This document shows positions 27,729-36,781 of a stretch of 64,000 nucleotides of DNA, in pieces. The notes beneath the pieces are model-generated. The model saw only the letters and a program-made list of their open reading frames with translations. It had not been told where the DNA came from and searched no databases. A program made the position numbers and the translations under genes. Every line of letters starts with the position of its first letter. Position 1 is the first letter of the stretch. The stretch is from CBFHWU01 sp965659665 (GTDB lineage Bacteria > Bacteroidota > Bacteroidia > Flavobacteriales > Flavobacteriaceae): contig CBFHWU010000031.1 in the NCBI GenBank assembly GCA_965659665.1, forward strand, positions 139,501 to 203,500, read 5' to 3'.

Positions 27729-28946
27729 ATGTTTGGTGGGAGAAAAATAAGATTGATGAAACATTACCATTTACATTTAAGCATAATTTTTTCCTTATGG
27801 AGTGTTATTTTATTTTCTCAAAAAAAAATCATCATTGAAGGCGCTGTCTTTGATGAATTCGGTACCGAAATTCCTTATGCTGCGGTTGGAATAATTAAAA
27901 AAAACATTGGAACTACGACAACAGCAGAAGGGTCATTTTATTTGTTAGTAACTCCACAAGAATTACAAGATACACTTGAAATTTCTTCAATAGGGTTTTC
28001 TACTCTCAAAATTAATATTCAGGATTTTATCACAAAAGAGGATAAAAAAGTTGTTTTAGAAGAAAAACAAACAGTATTATCTGAAGTGGTTGTATCCGCG
28101 CCTATTTTTTATGTTAAAAATGCGCTCAAGCGTTTGAAAGATAATACTTTAAGCAAAAATCATCAATTGAGTATGCTTTACAGGCGTTGGTCGGTGGAGG
28201 AAGATGTGTGCCGTTTTTATATTGAACATTATCTGGAGGTTCTCGATCGAGGTCCATCCTCTTATATTTTGAACTATAATATTAAACATGAGCGAAGATC
28301 AGCGGATTACAGGTATATTAAAAATCAACAAAAAATCCATGCGGTTAAGTATATGAGTTACAATAACCCTTTGCGCAAAGGCATAGCTTTTAAATCCTAC
28401 CAATGGAAAAAGAAGGAAGCCTCAAATTACGATGATGAGGATATTATTGTGGTGGAAGGAACAAATAAAAATTCCGATCGTCTTACTTTGTATATCGGCC
28501 TAGACTCATACCGCATATACAAAATCGAGTCTTCAATAAATCCTGACATAGGTAACCTTCTTGAGTCCACTTATATTTATAAAAAAAACAGTGCTGGAAA
28601 ACTTTATTTAAGTTATCATTTTCGGGAATGGAAGGGATCAGACAAGCTTTCATATGCGTTAAAGCAAACATTAAAAAGTACTGGTAAACCGGTGCCTAAT
28701 TTTATCCCAATAGCCTATCGGCATGAAGCTTTTGTTTTAGGTGTTGAAGAAATTAGGAGTAAGTTTAGTTCCTTTGGTACAGAAGAAGATATCGATATGA
28801 CAATTCACAAAATTCGATATGATTCCGATTTTTGGAACACCATCAGTTTGCCTCCTGAAACTACTTTTTTAAAAAAAAACAATAAAGAACTAGAATCCTT
28901 ATATGGTGTTCCTATTGAAATCCAGTTTAAATATTCAAACCCTTAA
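27729..28946 (+). CDS. Carboxypeptidase-regulatory-like domain protein, PUL-associated
   Basis: A 405-residue exported protein. An ATG at 27756 (MKHYHLHLSIIFSLW) gives a cleaner signal peptide than the ATG at 27729. The signal is followed by a CarboxypepD_reg-like domain at about 35-120 (IIEGAVFDEFGTEIPYAAVGIIKK, ISSIGFSTLKI, EKQTVLSEVVVSAP). The first of these quotes lies before the usual SusC junction, but no plug or barrel follows. The remaining 280 residues are a beta-rich domain of unknown function resembling the DUF found in other Bacteroidota surface proteins with this N-terminal domain. It lies 21 bases after SusD, so it is probably co-transcribed. Role unknown; an outer-membrane or periplasmic accessory is plausible. 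Confidence 0.7.
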   Translation: MFGGRKIRLMKHYHLHLSIIFSLWSVILFSQKKIIIEGAVFDEFGTEIPYAAVGIIKKNIGTTTTAEGSFYLLVTPQELQDTLEISSIGFSTLKINIQDFITKEDKKVVLEEKQTVLSEVVVSAPIFYVKNALKRLKDNTLSKNHQLSMLYRRWSVEEDVCRFYIEHYLEVLDRGPSSYILNYNIKHERRSADYRYIKNQQKIHAVKYMSYNNPLRKGIAFKSYQWKKKEASNYDDEDIIVVEGTNKNSDRLTLYIGLDSYRIYKIESSINPDIGNLLESTYIYKKNSAGKLYLSYHFREWKGSDKLSYALKQTLKSTGKPVPNFIPIAYRHEAFVLGVEEIRSKFSSFGTEEDIDMTIHKIRYDSDFWNTISLPPETTFLKKNNKELESLYGVPIEIQFKYSNP

Positions 28947-29050
28947 ACGAATGATAACTTTTTGTTTGTCAAAGCAAAATAGAAAATAAAATTTCAAATG
29001 GTCTTTATTACGAAATAATTGAACGAATAAGGGTACTAAAAAATTTATCT

Positions 29051-31009
29051 ATGAAACTACTAATTTTTCCCCCTCTATTTTTAGCTTGTTTTTTTATTTC
29101 GAATGCCCAGCAATACCACGTTGCTATCCATGGAGATGACACACATTCGGGTACGATAGAAGCTCCTTTTAGAACGATATCAAAAGCAGCTAAAATCGCT
29201 CTTCCTGGTGCTACAATAACAGTACATCAAGGAACATACCGGGAATGGGTAAGTCCAGAAAATGGAGGGTTAAATGATCATCAACGCATAGTGTATCAAG
29301 CAGCTGAAGGGGAAGAAGTTTGGATCAAAGGGTCAGAAGTGATAAAAGGTTGGAAAAAGTATAAAGGAAATGTATGGAAAGTTACCCTAACTAATGAGTG
29401 GTTTGGTGACTTTAACCCTTACCAAGAAATTTTAAAGGGTGATTGGCTAATGAATACCTATGGCCGAGATCACCACCTAGGAGAGGTTTATCTTAACGGT
29501 CAAGCACTTTATGAGATAAACACATTAGAAGAAGTGATTATGGAAAACCCTTTGGAACGTGCTGTTGATCAAGAGGGATCAAAGTACAAATGGTATTGCG
29601 AATCGAACGCAAAAACGACAATTATTTACGCGAATTTTAAAGGGTTTAATCCGAATAAGGAACTGGTAGAAATTAATGTAAGACCTGTGGTATTTTTTCC
29701 AAAAAAAACCGGGGTAAATTACATTACTGTACGAGGGTTTAAGATGAGTCACGCAGCTACTCAATGGGCCCCTCCTACTGCCGAGCAACAAGGACTTATC
29801 GGCCCACATTGGAGTAAAGGATGGATTATTGAAAATAATTTGATCTCAGATTCAAAATGTACAGGAATAAGCATTGGAAAAGATAGAAGTACAGGACATA
29901 ATGAATGGACCAATTTGAAAGTAAAACACGGTACGCAAAGAGAAAGAGATGTTATTTTTAAAGCTCTACAACAAGGATGGTCCAAAGAAACAATTGGGTC
30001 TCATATCATTAGAAATAATGTGATTAAGGATTGTGAGCAAACGGGTATCTGTGGACACCTCGGAGGGGTTTTTAGTGAAATCTACGGGAATCATATCTAT
30101 AATATCCATACTAAGAAACAATTTTTTGGTTACGAAACGGGAGGAATTAAACTCCACGCTGCCATAGACACTCGAATCGAAGGAAATTTGATTCACGATA
30201 ACTATAGAGGGATTTGGTTGGACTGGCAATCACAAGGAACTCGCGTGAAAGGAAATATCTTGTATAATAATTTGGTGCATGATTGTTTTATAGAGGTTAA
30301 TCACGGTCCCATGATAATCGACAACAACATTATGCTTTCTGGAATATCGATTTTAAATGTATCACAAGGAACTGCATTTGCCCATAATCTATTTGCTGGA
30401 AATATTTTTATGCGATTAGCTCCCCACCGATTTACCCCTTACCATTTTCCTCACTCCACAAGCGTAGCAGGGTTAATGACCATATTACTTGGGGATGATC
30501 GATTTTACAACAATATTTTTCTGTCGAATACAACTCCCGACAAAGACAATATTTTTACGGGTTTAAATGCTTATAACCAGCATCCGTTGGCTGAAGATGA
30601 ATGGTATATGGGGAGAACGCCTAAAGATTTTGAGGCGCATAAACTCCCTGTCTATATCGATGCTAATATGTATTACAACAAAGCACTTCCTTTTGATCGT
30701 GAGATCAATAAAATAGTCGTTAATAACCATGACCCAAGCCCAAGTATTGAAAAAGTAGGATCAAGTTATTATCTCAACATTACTATGGATGATCGCTTCA
30801 AAACACTCCCTACAGCATTGGTCACTTCGGAATTACTTGGTGCAGCTTTTCAATCGGAAGCTACTTTTGAAAACAACGACGGTTCCCCCATCGTTATTAA
30901 CGATGATTTTTTGTATAAAAATCGGAGCGAATCGCCCACTGTAGGTCCTTTTGAAAATCTGAAGCAAGGAAACAACAGCATCAAAGTATTTGACGCTATT
31001 TTTGATTAA
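29051..31009 (+). CDS. GH120 beta-xylosidase (right-handed beta-helix)
   Basis: A 652-residue secreted parallel beta-helix protein with a signal peptide ending NAQQ. It starts with a DUF1565-like segment (TISKAAKIALPGATITVHQGTYREW). The whole protein follows the GH120 family pattern as I remember it from the characterised beta-xylosidase of Thermoanaerobacterium: GLIGPHWSKGWIIENN, GSHIIRNN, GHLGGVFSEIYGNHIYNI and LPLVTS-like ends. The catalytic residues should be Asp391 in GIWLDWQSQGT (nucleophile) and Glu415 in FIEVNHGP (acid/base). They are 24 residues apart, against 23 in that enzyme. It would release xylose from xylo-oligosaccharides. It is convergent with the GH10 gene. Confidence 0.9.
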   Translation: MKLLIFPPLFLACFFISNAQQYHVAIHGDDTHSGTIEAPFRTISKAAKIALPGATITVHQGTYREWVSPENGGLNDHQRIVYQAAEGEEVWIKGSEVIKGWKKYKGNVWKVTLTNEWFGDFNPYQEILKGDWLMNTYGRDHHLGEVYLNGQALYEINTLEEVIMENPLERAVDQEGSKYKWYCESNAKTTIIYANFKGFNPNKELVEINVRPVVFFPKKTGVNYITVRGFKMSHAATQWAPPTAEQQGLIGPHWSKGWIIENNLISDSKCTGISIGKDRSTGHNEWTNLKVKHGTQRERDVIFKALQQGWSKETIGSHIIRNNVIKDCEQTGICGHLGGVFSEIYGNHIYNIHTKKQFFGYETGGIKLHAAIDTRIEGNLIHDNYRGIWLDWQSQGTRVKGNILYNNLVHDCFIEVNHGPMIIDNNIMLSGISILNVSQGTAFAHNLFAGNIFMRLAPHRFTPYHFPHSTSVAGLMTILLGDDRFYNNIFLSNTTPDKDNIFTGLNAYNQHPLAEDEWYMGRTPKDFEAHKLPVYIDANMYYNKALPFDREINKIVVNNHDPSPSIEKVGSSYYLNITMDDRFKTLPTALVTSELLGAAFQSEATFENNDGSPIVINDDFLYKNRSESPTVGPFENLKQGNNSIKVFDAIFD

Positions 31010-31012
31010 GTT

Positions 31013-32200
31013 TTATCGGGTTTCATAAAGAGCTTTCAGAACCGAATAATAAGCTCCTTTTTTTGAATAATCTTTATTTAACATCCATGCTTTTTGGTCT
31101 TTTCTCCAATTTCCATAAGGAATATCATCTCTAAATCCCCAGTCACTGATGAGAGAAACTCCCGCTTTCTGTGCTGTTTTTACAAGTTGATAATACACTT
31201 GATTTTGTTTTTCGAAAAACTCTTCCCAATCATCTTGTGAATGGATCACGTCACTCACTTTTCGTTTTTCTCCTTTTCTCCACAAGTTAAGTCCAACATC
31301 CAATTCAGTGATGTAGACTTCAACTCCTAAATCGACAAAACGTTTGATATTGGTGTATAAATTGTCATAATTATAATGGATGTCTACATTCAAATGACAC
31401 TGAAAACCAACAGCATCGACACGTACGCCCGAACGAATTAAATGCTTTACCAATTGGTACAAACCATCCGCCTTTCGTCCCCCAAAAGCGACGTTAAAGT
31501 CGCGTATTTCTAGTTTTGAATCGGTCAGTTTTGAAGCGGTTTCAAATACTTTTCTGACAAAAACCGGGTGTGTTTCATTGACTTTGGATGCACCAGTAAG
31601 TCCAGATTGGTCTTCTTCAAAACCCATTTTCATCCACTTACAATCTTCTTCGAGATTTCCGTCTTGACGATAATTACCCTCTTTACCCATCGCAAATATT
31701 TCATTGATTACATTAAAAGCATCTATTTTATTTCTATTATCGTTGGCATTGAGAACTTTTGTAATATAGTCAACCAGCAAGGTATTTAATTCTTTATTGG
31801 AGTAATTGGTACTCCAAAACCATTGGGGAAAATATTTGTTGGGGAAAAATAGACAATGATGCAGAATATGAAAGTTGTTGCGGATCCCCCAATTGACCAA
31901 TTCGTCCAATTGATCAGTTTCAAAATGAATTTTTCTAATTTTTTTAGGCCTCTTTGATGGCCAAAATCCACCTTGAAATCCAGGATAAACTGAGGGTTGA
32001 ATTCCCGTGTAATTGTCAAGAACAAAAGCACGATTCCGTTCAGCTTCTGTTCCGCGAAAAATCGCCTTATTTCTCTCAGCACGAACTTGTGTGGTGATGA
32101 TGGTATTTCCTGCATATTGTTTAAGTGGTGCATCTGAATCATAGTTTTGAGCATTTGATATTATGCACCCCATAAAAATCATTATAATTGATCTATTCAT
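31013..32200 (-). CDS. GH10 endo-xylanase
   Basis: A 395-residue secreted enzyme with a short signal peptide (MNRSIIMIFMGCIISNAQ). The TIM-barrel GH10 signatures are visible: DAFNVINEIF with Glu167 as acid/base, VGFQCHLNV with Gln267 and His269, and VYITELDVG with Glu299 as nucleophile. The final SDWGFRDDIPY corresponds to the conserved WG region. There is no T9SS domain or CBM. GH10 enzymes cut beta-1,4-xylan, and some tolerate mixed beta-1,3/1,4-xylan of red algae. It lies on the opposite strand from the rest of the PUL, with only 3 bases between its stop and that of the GH120 gene. Confidence 0.92.
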   Translation of the reverse strand: MNRSIIMIFMGCIISNAQNYDSDAPLKQYAGNTIITTQVRAERNKAIFRGTEAERNRAFVLDNYTGIQPSVYPGFQGGFWPSKRPKKIRKIHFETDQLDELVNWGIRNNFHILHHCLFFPNKYFPQWFWSTNYSNKELNTLLVDYITKVLNANDNRNKIDAFNVINEIFAMGKEGNYRQDGNLEEDCKWMKMGFEEDQSGLTGASKVNETHPVFVRKVFETASKLTDSKLEIRDFNVAFGGRKADGLYQLVKHLIRSGVRVDAVGFQCHLNVDIHYNYDNLYTNIKRFVDLGVEVYITELDVGLNLWRKGEKRKVSDVIHSQDDWEEFFEKQNQVYYQLVKTAQKAGVSLISDWGFRDDIPYGNWRKDQKAWMLNKDYSKKGAYYSVLKALYETR

Positions 32201-32292
32201 CGTTAATAATATTGATTGATTCTTTAAAAATAAAACTTTTTATTTTTTAACGATTAGTATTTTTCCTTTAACTTTTATCTAATTTCACTTCT

Positions 32293-32300
32293 TATATTTG
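32293..32300 (+). promoter_or_regulatory. Candidate -7 element for the acyltransferase-SGNH gene
   Basis: TATATTTG matches the Bacteroidota -7 consensus TAnnTTTG and lies 54 bases before the start codon at 32354. No clear -33 TTG is seen at 17-23 bases upstream. The region also separates this gene from the divergent GH10 gene. Confidence 0.35.
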
Positions 32301-32353
32301 AAAAAAGAATTAAACATTTTTTTAAAATTTATTGATTATATGTAAAATAACTA

Positions 32354-33730
32354 ATGAATAAAAACGAATATTTTTTATCGGCGTTAAAAAACATGTACAA
32401 CTCAGTGTTGAATATTCCTGCAGATGTTAGCTCTGAGGAAATTCGAATCTTATGTGCACAACTAATACAAAAAGCGTTTTCTTCCATTAATACCCAAATC
32501 AAAGGTTCCGAGTACCTCCCTTACGAAAAGGGGACTATTTTTATCTATAATCACTTGAGTAACCACCCTTTTTTTACGGTTGCAGATCAGTTTCAAATTA
32601 CTCTAGACAGCCATTTTATCAGTGGTCTGTTACATCGTTATTACCAAAATCCAGGCGTGAGAGTGACTCGATATTCATTGCCTGAAGAAACGAATCATCA
32701 ATCATACTATGACAGATTTAACTATATACGCGTATATGCTAAGGAATTTATTCCTGCTGGAATCACTGAGACAACTATCAAATCGATCAACCAAAATTTT
32801 TATGCGCAAGCGACCGAGGTTTTAAAAAATCACACAGGGCTGATTTTAAGTCCAGAGGGATCCTCTTTTGATTCTGAAAATTCCCCTGGAAAATTTTTGT
32901 CAGGGAGTTTTAAACTGGCTTGTAGCATGAAAGAGCAACCTCTTATTGTTCCTCTTGTGATGACTAATTTTGACAAACTTCCCTCCGATGCTACCTATAA
33001 GTGCGAAATTAAACCTCCTTTCCGATTAAGTGATTATGGAGTAACAGACCCAAAAGACCCAAAATTTCGACAGGTCATCCAAAAAATCAACCAAGATTAC
33101 AAAACTTGGGTCCATCAACTTAGAGATGAGAAAAATAATTTTGAAGAAGAAATTAAATTATTAATTCATAGCGTAAAAGAAAAAAAGAATGCAAATGATC
33201 TGGTTGTTTTTTATGGAAGTTCAACCATAAGATTGTGGAAGGATCTAGATCAAGATTTCCCAAATCTCCATGTATTAAACTTGGGATTTGGAGGTGCCTT
33301 TATTCATTCACTAATTGAACATTTTGAAGTTTTATTTGATGTTGAACCCCCCAAAACAATTGTTTTGTATTTGGGAGGAAATGATTTGACCTTAGGGTAT
33401 TCTGCTGAAAAAATAGTACAAAAAATCCATGAATTTTTACAACTCATTTATTCTAAATTTCCTGACACCCTTGTTTTTAATATTGGGATCAAACCATCTT
33501 TTGAACGTTTTACAGCAATGGATACCATCAAAAAAATTAATCATCTTATGAAAAAAGCAGCTCAAACAAATCCTAAACTGGAGCAAATTGATTTTTTTGA
33601 ACATCTGATCAATAAAAACAAGGTAGATTCTACATTTTTTCTCCAAGACGGGTTGCACTTAAATCGAAAGGGATATGATGTGTTGATGAGCTTAATTCAA
33701 AAAGCTTTTCATCAAAACAATATATATTGA
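32354..33730 (+). CDS. Fusion of acyltransferase-like domain and SGNH/GDSL hydrolase
   Basis: A 458-residue protein without a signal peptide. Residues about 40-250 resemble PlsC-type acyltransferases: GTIFIYNHLSNHPFF near 58-72 and LILSPEGSSFDSENSPG near 161-177, the latter matching the PEGT motif III. The usual HX4D motif is not canonical: His is followed by LSNHP, with no Asp at the expected place. Residues about 270-455 are an SGNH hydrolase: VVFYGSSTIRLW (block I Ser), NLGFGG (Gly), YLGGNDLT (Asn) and QDGLHLNRKGY (Asp and His). Both hydrolase catalytic ends are intact. A single chain that could both add and remove an acyl group is unusual. It is divergent from the GH10 gene. Confidence 0.75.
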   Translation: MNKNEYFLSALKNMYNSVLNIPADVSSEEIRILCAQLIQKAFSSINTQIKGSEYLPYEKGTIFIYNHLSNHPFFTVADQFQITLDSHFISGLLHRYYQNPGVRVTRYSLPEETNHQSYYDRFNYIRVYAKEFIPAGITETTIKSINQNFYAQATEVLKNHTGLILSPEGSSFDSENSPGKFLSGSFKLACSMKEQPLIVPLVMTNFDKLPSDATYKCEIKPPFRLSDYGVTDPKDPKFRQVIQKINQDYKTWVHQLRDEKNNFEEEIKLLIHSVKEKKNANDLVVFYGSSTIRLWKDLDQDFPNLHVLNLGFGGAFIHSLIEHFEVLFDVEPPKTIVLYLGGNDLTLGYSAEKIVQKIHEFLQLIYSKFPDTLVFNIGIKPSFERFTAMDTIKKINHLMKKAAQTNPKLEQIDFFEHLINKNKVDSTFFLQDGLHLNRKGYDVLMSLIQKAFHQNNIY

Positions 33731-33821
33731 TGTGTGTAGAAATGACTCCAAAAGAACGCGTACGATCATAATAGAGGTGTTTATAAAATTTTGATGGTCA
33801 TCAAACGGCTAAGAAGTTGCT

Positions 33822-34445
33822 TTAAATGACATAAAAGTAAATCATCCAAAAGTGAAATAGGGCACCGGCAAGGACAAAAATATGCCAAATGACATGGTTA
33901 TAGGGAATTTGATCTAGGATATAAAGTATAATCCCTAAAGTGTAGGCTATTCCACCAGCCACAAGAAAATAAATTCCGTTTCCTATGGCATCGGAAAGGT
34001 TGGAAATATCAAAAACAATAAGCCAACCCATAGCCAAGTAGAGAAGGGTTGAAAATACTTCAAATTTGCCAGTAAAGAACAATTTTAACATAACGCCAAA
34101 AAGAGCAATTCCCCAAACAATATACAATAGTGTTGTTCCAAGGCTTTCGTTTAAAGTAATCACTAGAACAGGGGTGTAAGTACCTGCAATGAGAAAGTAA
34201 ATGCTGATATGATCTGCAATTCGTAAGTTTTTTTTTCTCTTTGGATTTTTTTCATGGTGGTAAAGGGTAGAAGAACCAAATAATACAATAAAGGATATTG
34301 CATAGACCACAACACTAATGAGGCTTTGAGTTGATTGGTAGGAATCAAAATATAAAAATAACCCTAATGCAATGAACCCTATAACTACTCCCAATGCGTG
34401 TGTTTGGGTATTGAGTTTTTCTTCGTGTTCAGTTTGTTCTTTCAT
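33822..34445 (-). CDS. Hemolysin III family (PAQR-type) membrane protein
   Basis: A 207-residue protein with seven membrane segments and the PAQR/HlyIII signatures: FGSSTLYHHE near 56-65 (Ser and His of the metal site), RIADHISIYFLIAGTYTPV (Asp and His), and the C-terminal IPYNHVIWHIFVLAGALFHF, whose His residues complete the zinc site. Length is usual for bacterial members (about 205-215). These proteins affect membrane fluidity or act as putative hydrolases; hemolysin activity is not established for most. It is convergent with the acyltransferase fusion gene. Confidence 0.92.
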   Translation of the reverse strand: MKEQTEHEEKLNTQTHALGVVIGFIALGLFLYFDSYQSTQSLISVVVYAISFIVLFGSSTLYHHEKNPKRKKNLRIADHISIYFLIAGTYTPVLVITLNESLGTTLLYIVWGIALFGVMLKLFFTGKFEVFSTLLYLAMGWLIVFDISNLSDAIGNGIYFLVAGGIAYTLGIILYILDQIPYNHVIWHIFVLAGALFHFWMIYFYVI

Positions 34446-34578
34446 TAGAGTTTATTAGCTCATCGATAGTTGAGCTGCATAAGTGTGCAAATATAAGCGA
34501 TATTAATCCTCGTTTTAATTAAATTCACTTCCATTCAAAAGTATTACTTGATTTTTTTAATAGTTTATTAACGCCTTA

Positions 34579-34731
34579 TCATAGTGGATTGAGGGGTTTC
34601 CTGTACGTGTATTTTTTTGATTTACCTGCATGATCATGTGTAGGAATTAGCTTGGATAGGTCTTTGATATTTTGAAGTTGTTCCTTTAAGGGGTATGGTG
34701 CAGAATATGTAAGAAATTTAAGGATCAACAT
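34579..34731 (-). CDS. Possible 50-residue ORF of unknown origin
   Basis: An ATG-initiated frame of 50 codons (MLILKFLTYSAPYPLKEQ to YRKPLNPL) lies in the 633-base gap 34446-35078 between the hemolysin III gene and MerC. It has a compact, protein-like composition and contains a His-rich LIPTHDHAGK. It could be a real small protein or the 3' end of a lost gene from the metal-linked operon, which reads in the same direction. I do not recognise it. The rest of the gap contains only a GC-rich hairpin at 34895-34917. Confidence 0.25.
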   Translation of the reverse strand: MLILKFLTYSAPYPLKEQLQNIKDLSKLIPTHDHAGKSKKYTYRKPLNPL

Positions 34732-34894
34732 TTGTAAAGAAATTACAAAAGGGGAGGACAGGCGATTTTTGTGCGGTTCCTTCTCACAAAAAGTTAATTA
34801 ATCTCATAGTTTAATTTATCGCTTTGATATTGTAACAGTTTGTTTTTGTTTGAAAACACATCGTATAATATTTGTTTCTTCAGCGAACCCCACT

Positions 34895-34917
34895 GGCGCG
34901 CGTCTGTGACGCATGCC
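34895..34917. repeat. GC-rich REP-like hairpin
   Basis: GGCGCGCGTC, a TGT loop and GACGCATGCC form a 10-base stem with two mismatches. This GC-rich island stands out from strongly AT-rich surroundings. It could be a REP-like element or the scar of a mobile element. It lies between the 50-residue ORF and the MerC gene and has no T-run, so it is not a standard terminator. Confidence 0.5.
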
Positions 34918-35078
34918 CATTTTAAATATGTATATTTAGTATTGCAAATCCCTACTTATAGCACACAATTTCATCCCTTATTTTAATTATCATCCATCCT
35001 TAGGTTTACCTTTTCTAGGTTGTTTATATGTTTATTTTGTAGTCTTTAATTTTCAGTCAAATAATCTATTTAAGGTAT

Positions 35079-35462
35079 TCAGTAATCAGTGGATTTCCAC
35101 ATACAATATTTTAATTGATAGAGATGCAGTATAACAAGCGAAATTCCTGGAAAATAGATGGTGATTTCAGGAATGGTTAGTAGTTTCAAATATTCATTGA
35201 GGATGATAAAAAACAATACACTCCAGCTAATCCACAGGGCATAATTAATCGAAGGGTAATTGTTTGTTTTTGTTGTTTTATAAACTGCAAAAAATGAAAT
35301 TGATAAAAATATAAAGTCTATCCAATACCACCAATATGGTGCATCGATACAAGCAGCAGTCGTACATGATTTTGCAATAAATAAAAATGGTGTTGCCAAG
35401 CAATGCATCATACACATTGTGCTTGCTGTGGCTCCCAAAAAATCAGTATTGAGTAACTTCAT
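35079..35462 (-). CDS. MerC-domain membrane protein
   Basis: A 127-residue protein with four hydrophobic segments. The first contains the MerC-type Cys/His pattern TMCMMHCLATPFLF, and CTTAACIDAPYW follows, as in MerC-like proteins. Known MerC proteins transport mercuric ion; most MerC-domain proteins in flavobacteria lie beside metal-regulated genes and may move other thiophilic metals. Its start overlaps the upstream ABC permease stop by 4 bases, so it is the last gene of the four-gene operon controlled from the divergent Fur-family regulator region. Confidence 0.85.
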   Translation of the reverse strand: MKLLNTDFLGATASTMCMMHCLATPFLFIAKSCTTAACIDAPYWWYWIDFIFLSISFFAVYKTTKTNNYPSINYALWISWSVLFFIILNEYLKLLTIPEITIYFPGISLVILHLYQLKYCMWKSTDY

Positions 35463-36781
35463 TTAACCTTCGATAACATTTCAGTGTATTTTATAAAGTC
35501 TTCTTTATTTACTTTTTTGTTATTCCATATATCCAAGACCAAAACTTCAATACGTTTGTCAATCATGGCTTGAATATCCTTTCGATAGGTTTCATAATTC
35601 TCGTAATGGGTTGTTGAGATTGCGTTAAAACGATTTTGGAAAAAGCTTACAGGATTGAACCAAAATGTACTTTTTATCCAAGAATTTTTATCGTTATTTT
35701 CCATTTCAATCCTCTGAATACTTTCTTTTTTTAATTCATTGACCAAAGCAATTGCCGACTGACTTCTTGCTCTATCAATTTTTGTTTTGTCTTTAAAAAC
35801 AGGACTATGTTCAATTGGAGGGAATAAGACATTCAGTTTTTCTTGAAAAATGCTGTCGGGTTGGTCAAAGAGTTCTTGTCTTTTTTCTCTATCGGTATCG
35901 ATGAAATTGGTCATTAAGTTGGTGGGTTTTACGATGCTCACTCCTTGATGTACAAGGGCAGGAATGATAAAAGCCAATAAGAGCCAAATCCCTATCATTT
36001 GTAAGGTATTTCCCAAAATACTTTTACCATATTTGAGCACAAAAAAGTAAATAACCGACCAAAAAACAAGATACAAAAGGGAATAAAATATCATTTGACC
36101 AAAAATTCCGCTAGTTGTTTCAAAAACATTAGTGAGCATTGCACCATACAACAGTAGGCCCAAACAAACCAAGGCACACAACATTAAATAAAAGGCCATT
36201 CGGGAGATTAACCATTTATTTTTTGAAGCAGTTTGAACTTCTATCAAAGTCAAAAAGCCTTGCTCGGCCTCTTTACTTTTCAGGTTAAATAACAATATCA
36301 AAAGTAACAGAGGTAATAGAAACAGCATGGCAAAAGCAAAATCCAAAGTACCTGTTTGCAATCGTTCGGGGTTGGCAATTTCCTCAGCCATATCTGCATC
36401 ATAAGGGCTCGCCCAAAAGCTTATTCGCTTGTAAAAGCCGTACTGCTCGGCTTGTCCAATACTGTACACGATGGCAGTTGAGGGTGCTTTGATTTGATAA
36501 GTTGGAATGCTCCGAATGGCCCAAAATGGGGTGCTCAGATCTATCCAAGGACGGTCTTCGGAAATTAATTTTCCTTCATCATACCGAGTAAAAAATTGTT
36601 GCTTTTGCTCTTTTACATTCTGTTGTATTTTTTGAATTTCTGTGATTTGTTTTTTGTACAACGCACTTCCATTATGCAAGCCATTAATAGCCGCAATTAC
36701 AAAAAGTAACAAGGCGATGAGCTTAAATGGACTTCTCAAAAAGTGCTTCCATTCATAAAGAAATACCATTATCCCCCTCAT
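35459..36781 (-). CDS. ABC-2 type permease (DUF3526-type), second
   Basis: A 440-residue membrane protein. The N-terminal helix FKLIALLLFVIAAINGLHNG is followed by a long extracytoplasmic segment of about 130 residues (IQQNVKEQKQQFFTRYDEG, IDLSTPFWAIRS), then five hydrophobic segments from about 150 (LDFAFAMLFLLPLLLLILLF). Another soluble loop and the C-terminal region follow. This layout, with a large first loop, is that of DUF3526 ABC transporters. It overlaps the other permease by 4 bases and MerC by 4 bases. The two permeases probably form a heterodimer with the ATPase encoded upstream. Confidence 0.85.
   Translation of the reverse strand: MRGIMVFLYEWKHFLRSPFKLIALLLFVIAAINGLHNGSALYKKQITEIQKIQQNVKEQKQQFFTRYDEGKLISEDRPWIDLSTPFWAIRSIPTYQIKAPSTAIVYSIGQAEQYGFYKRISFWASPYDADMAEEIANPERLQTGTLDFAFAMLFLLPLLLLILLFNLKSKEAEQGFLTLIEVQTASKNKWLISRMAFYLMLCALVCLGLLLYGAMLTNVFETTSGIFGQMIFYSLLYLVFWSVIYFFVLKYGKSILGNTLQMIGIWLLLAFIIPALVHQGVSIVKPTNLMTNFIDTDREKRQELFDQPDSIFQEKLNVLFPPIEHSPVFKDKTKIDRARSQSAIALVNELKKESIQRIEMENNDKNSWIKSTFWFNPVSFFQNRFNAISTTHYENYETYRKDIQAMIDKRIEVLVLDIWNNKKVNKEDFIKYTEMLSKVK

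Noticed and set aside
31786..32154. 122-residue minus-strand frame inside the GH10 gene
   Set aside because: Overlaps the GH10 coding sequence in another frame; the GH10 frame holds all catalytic motifs.
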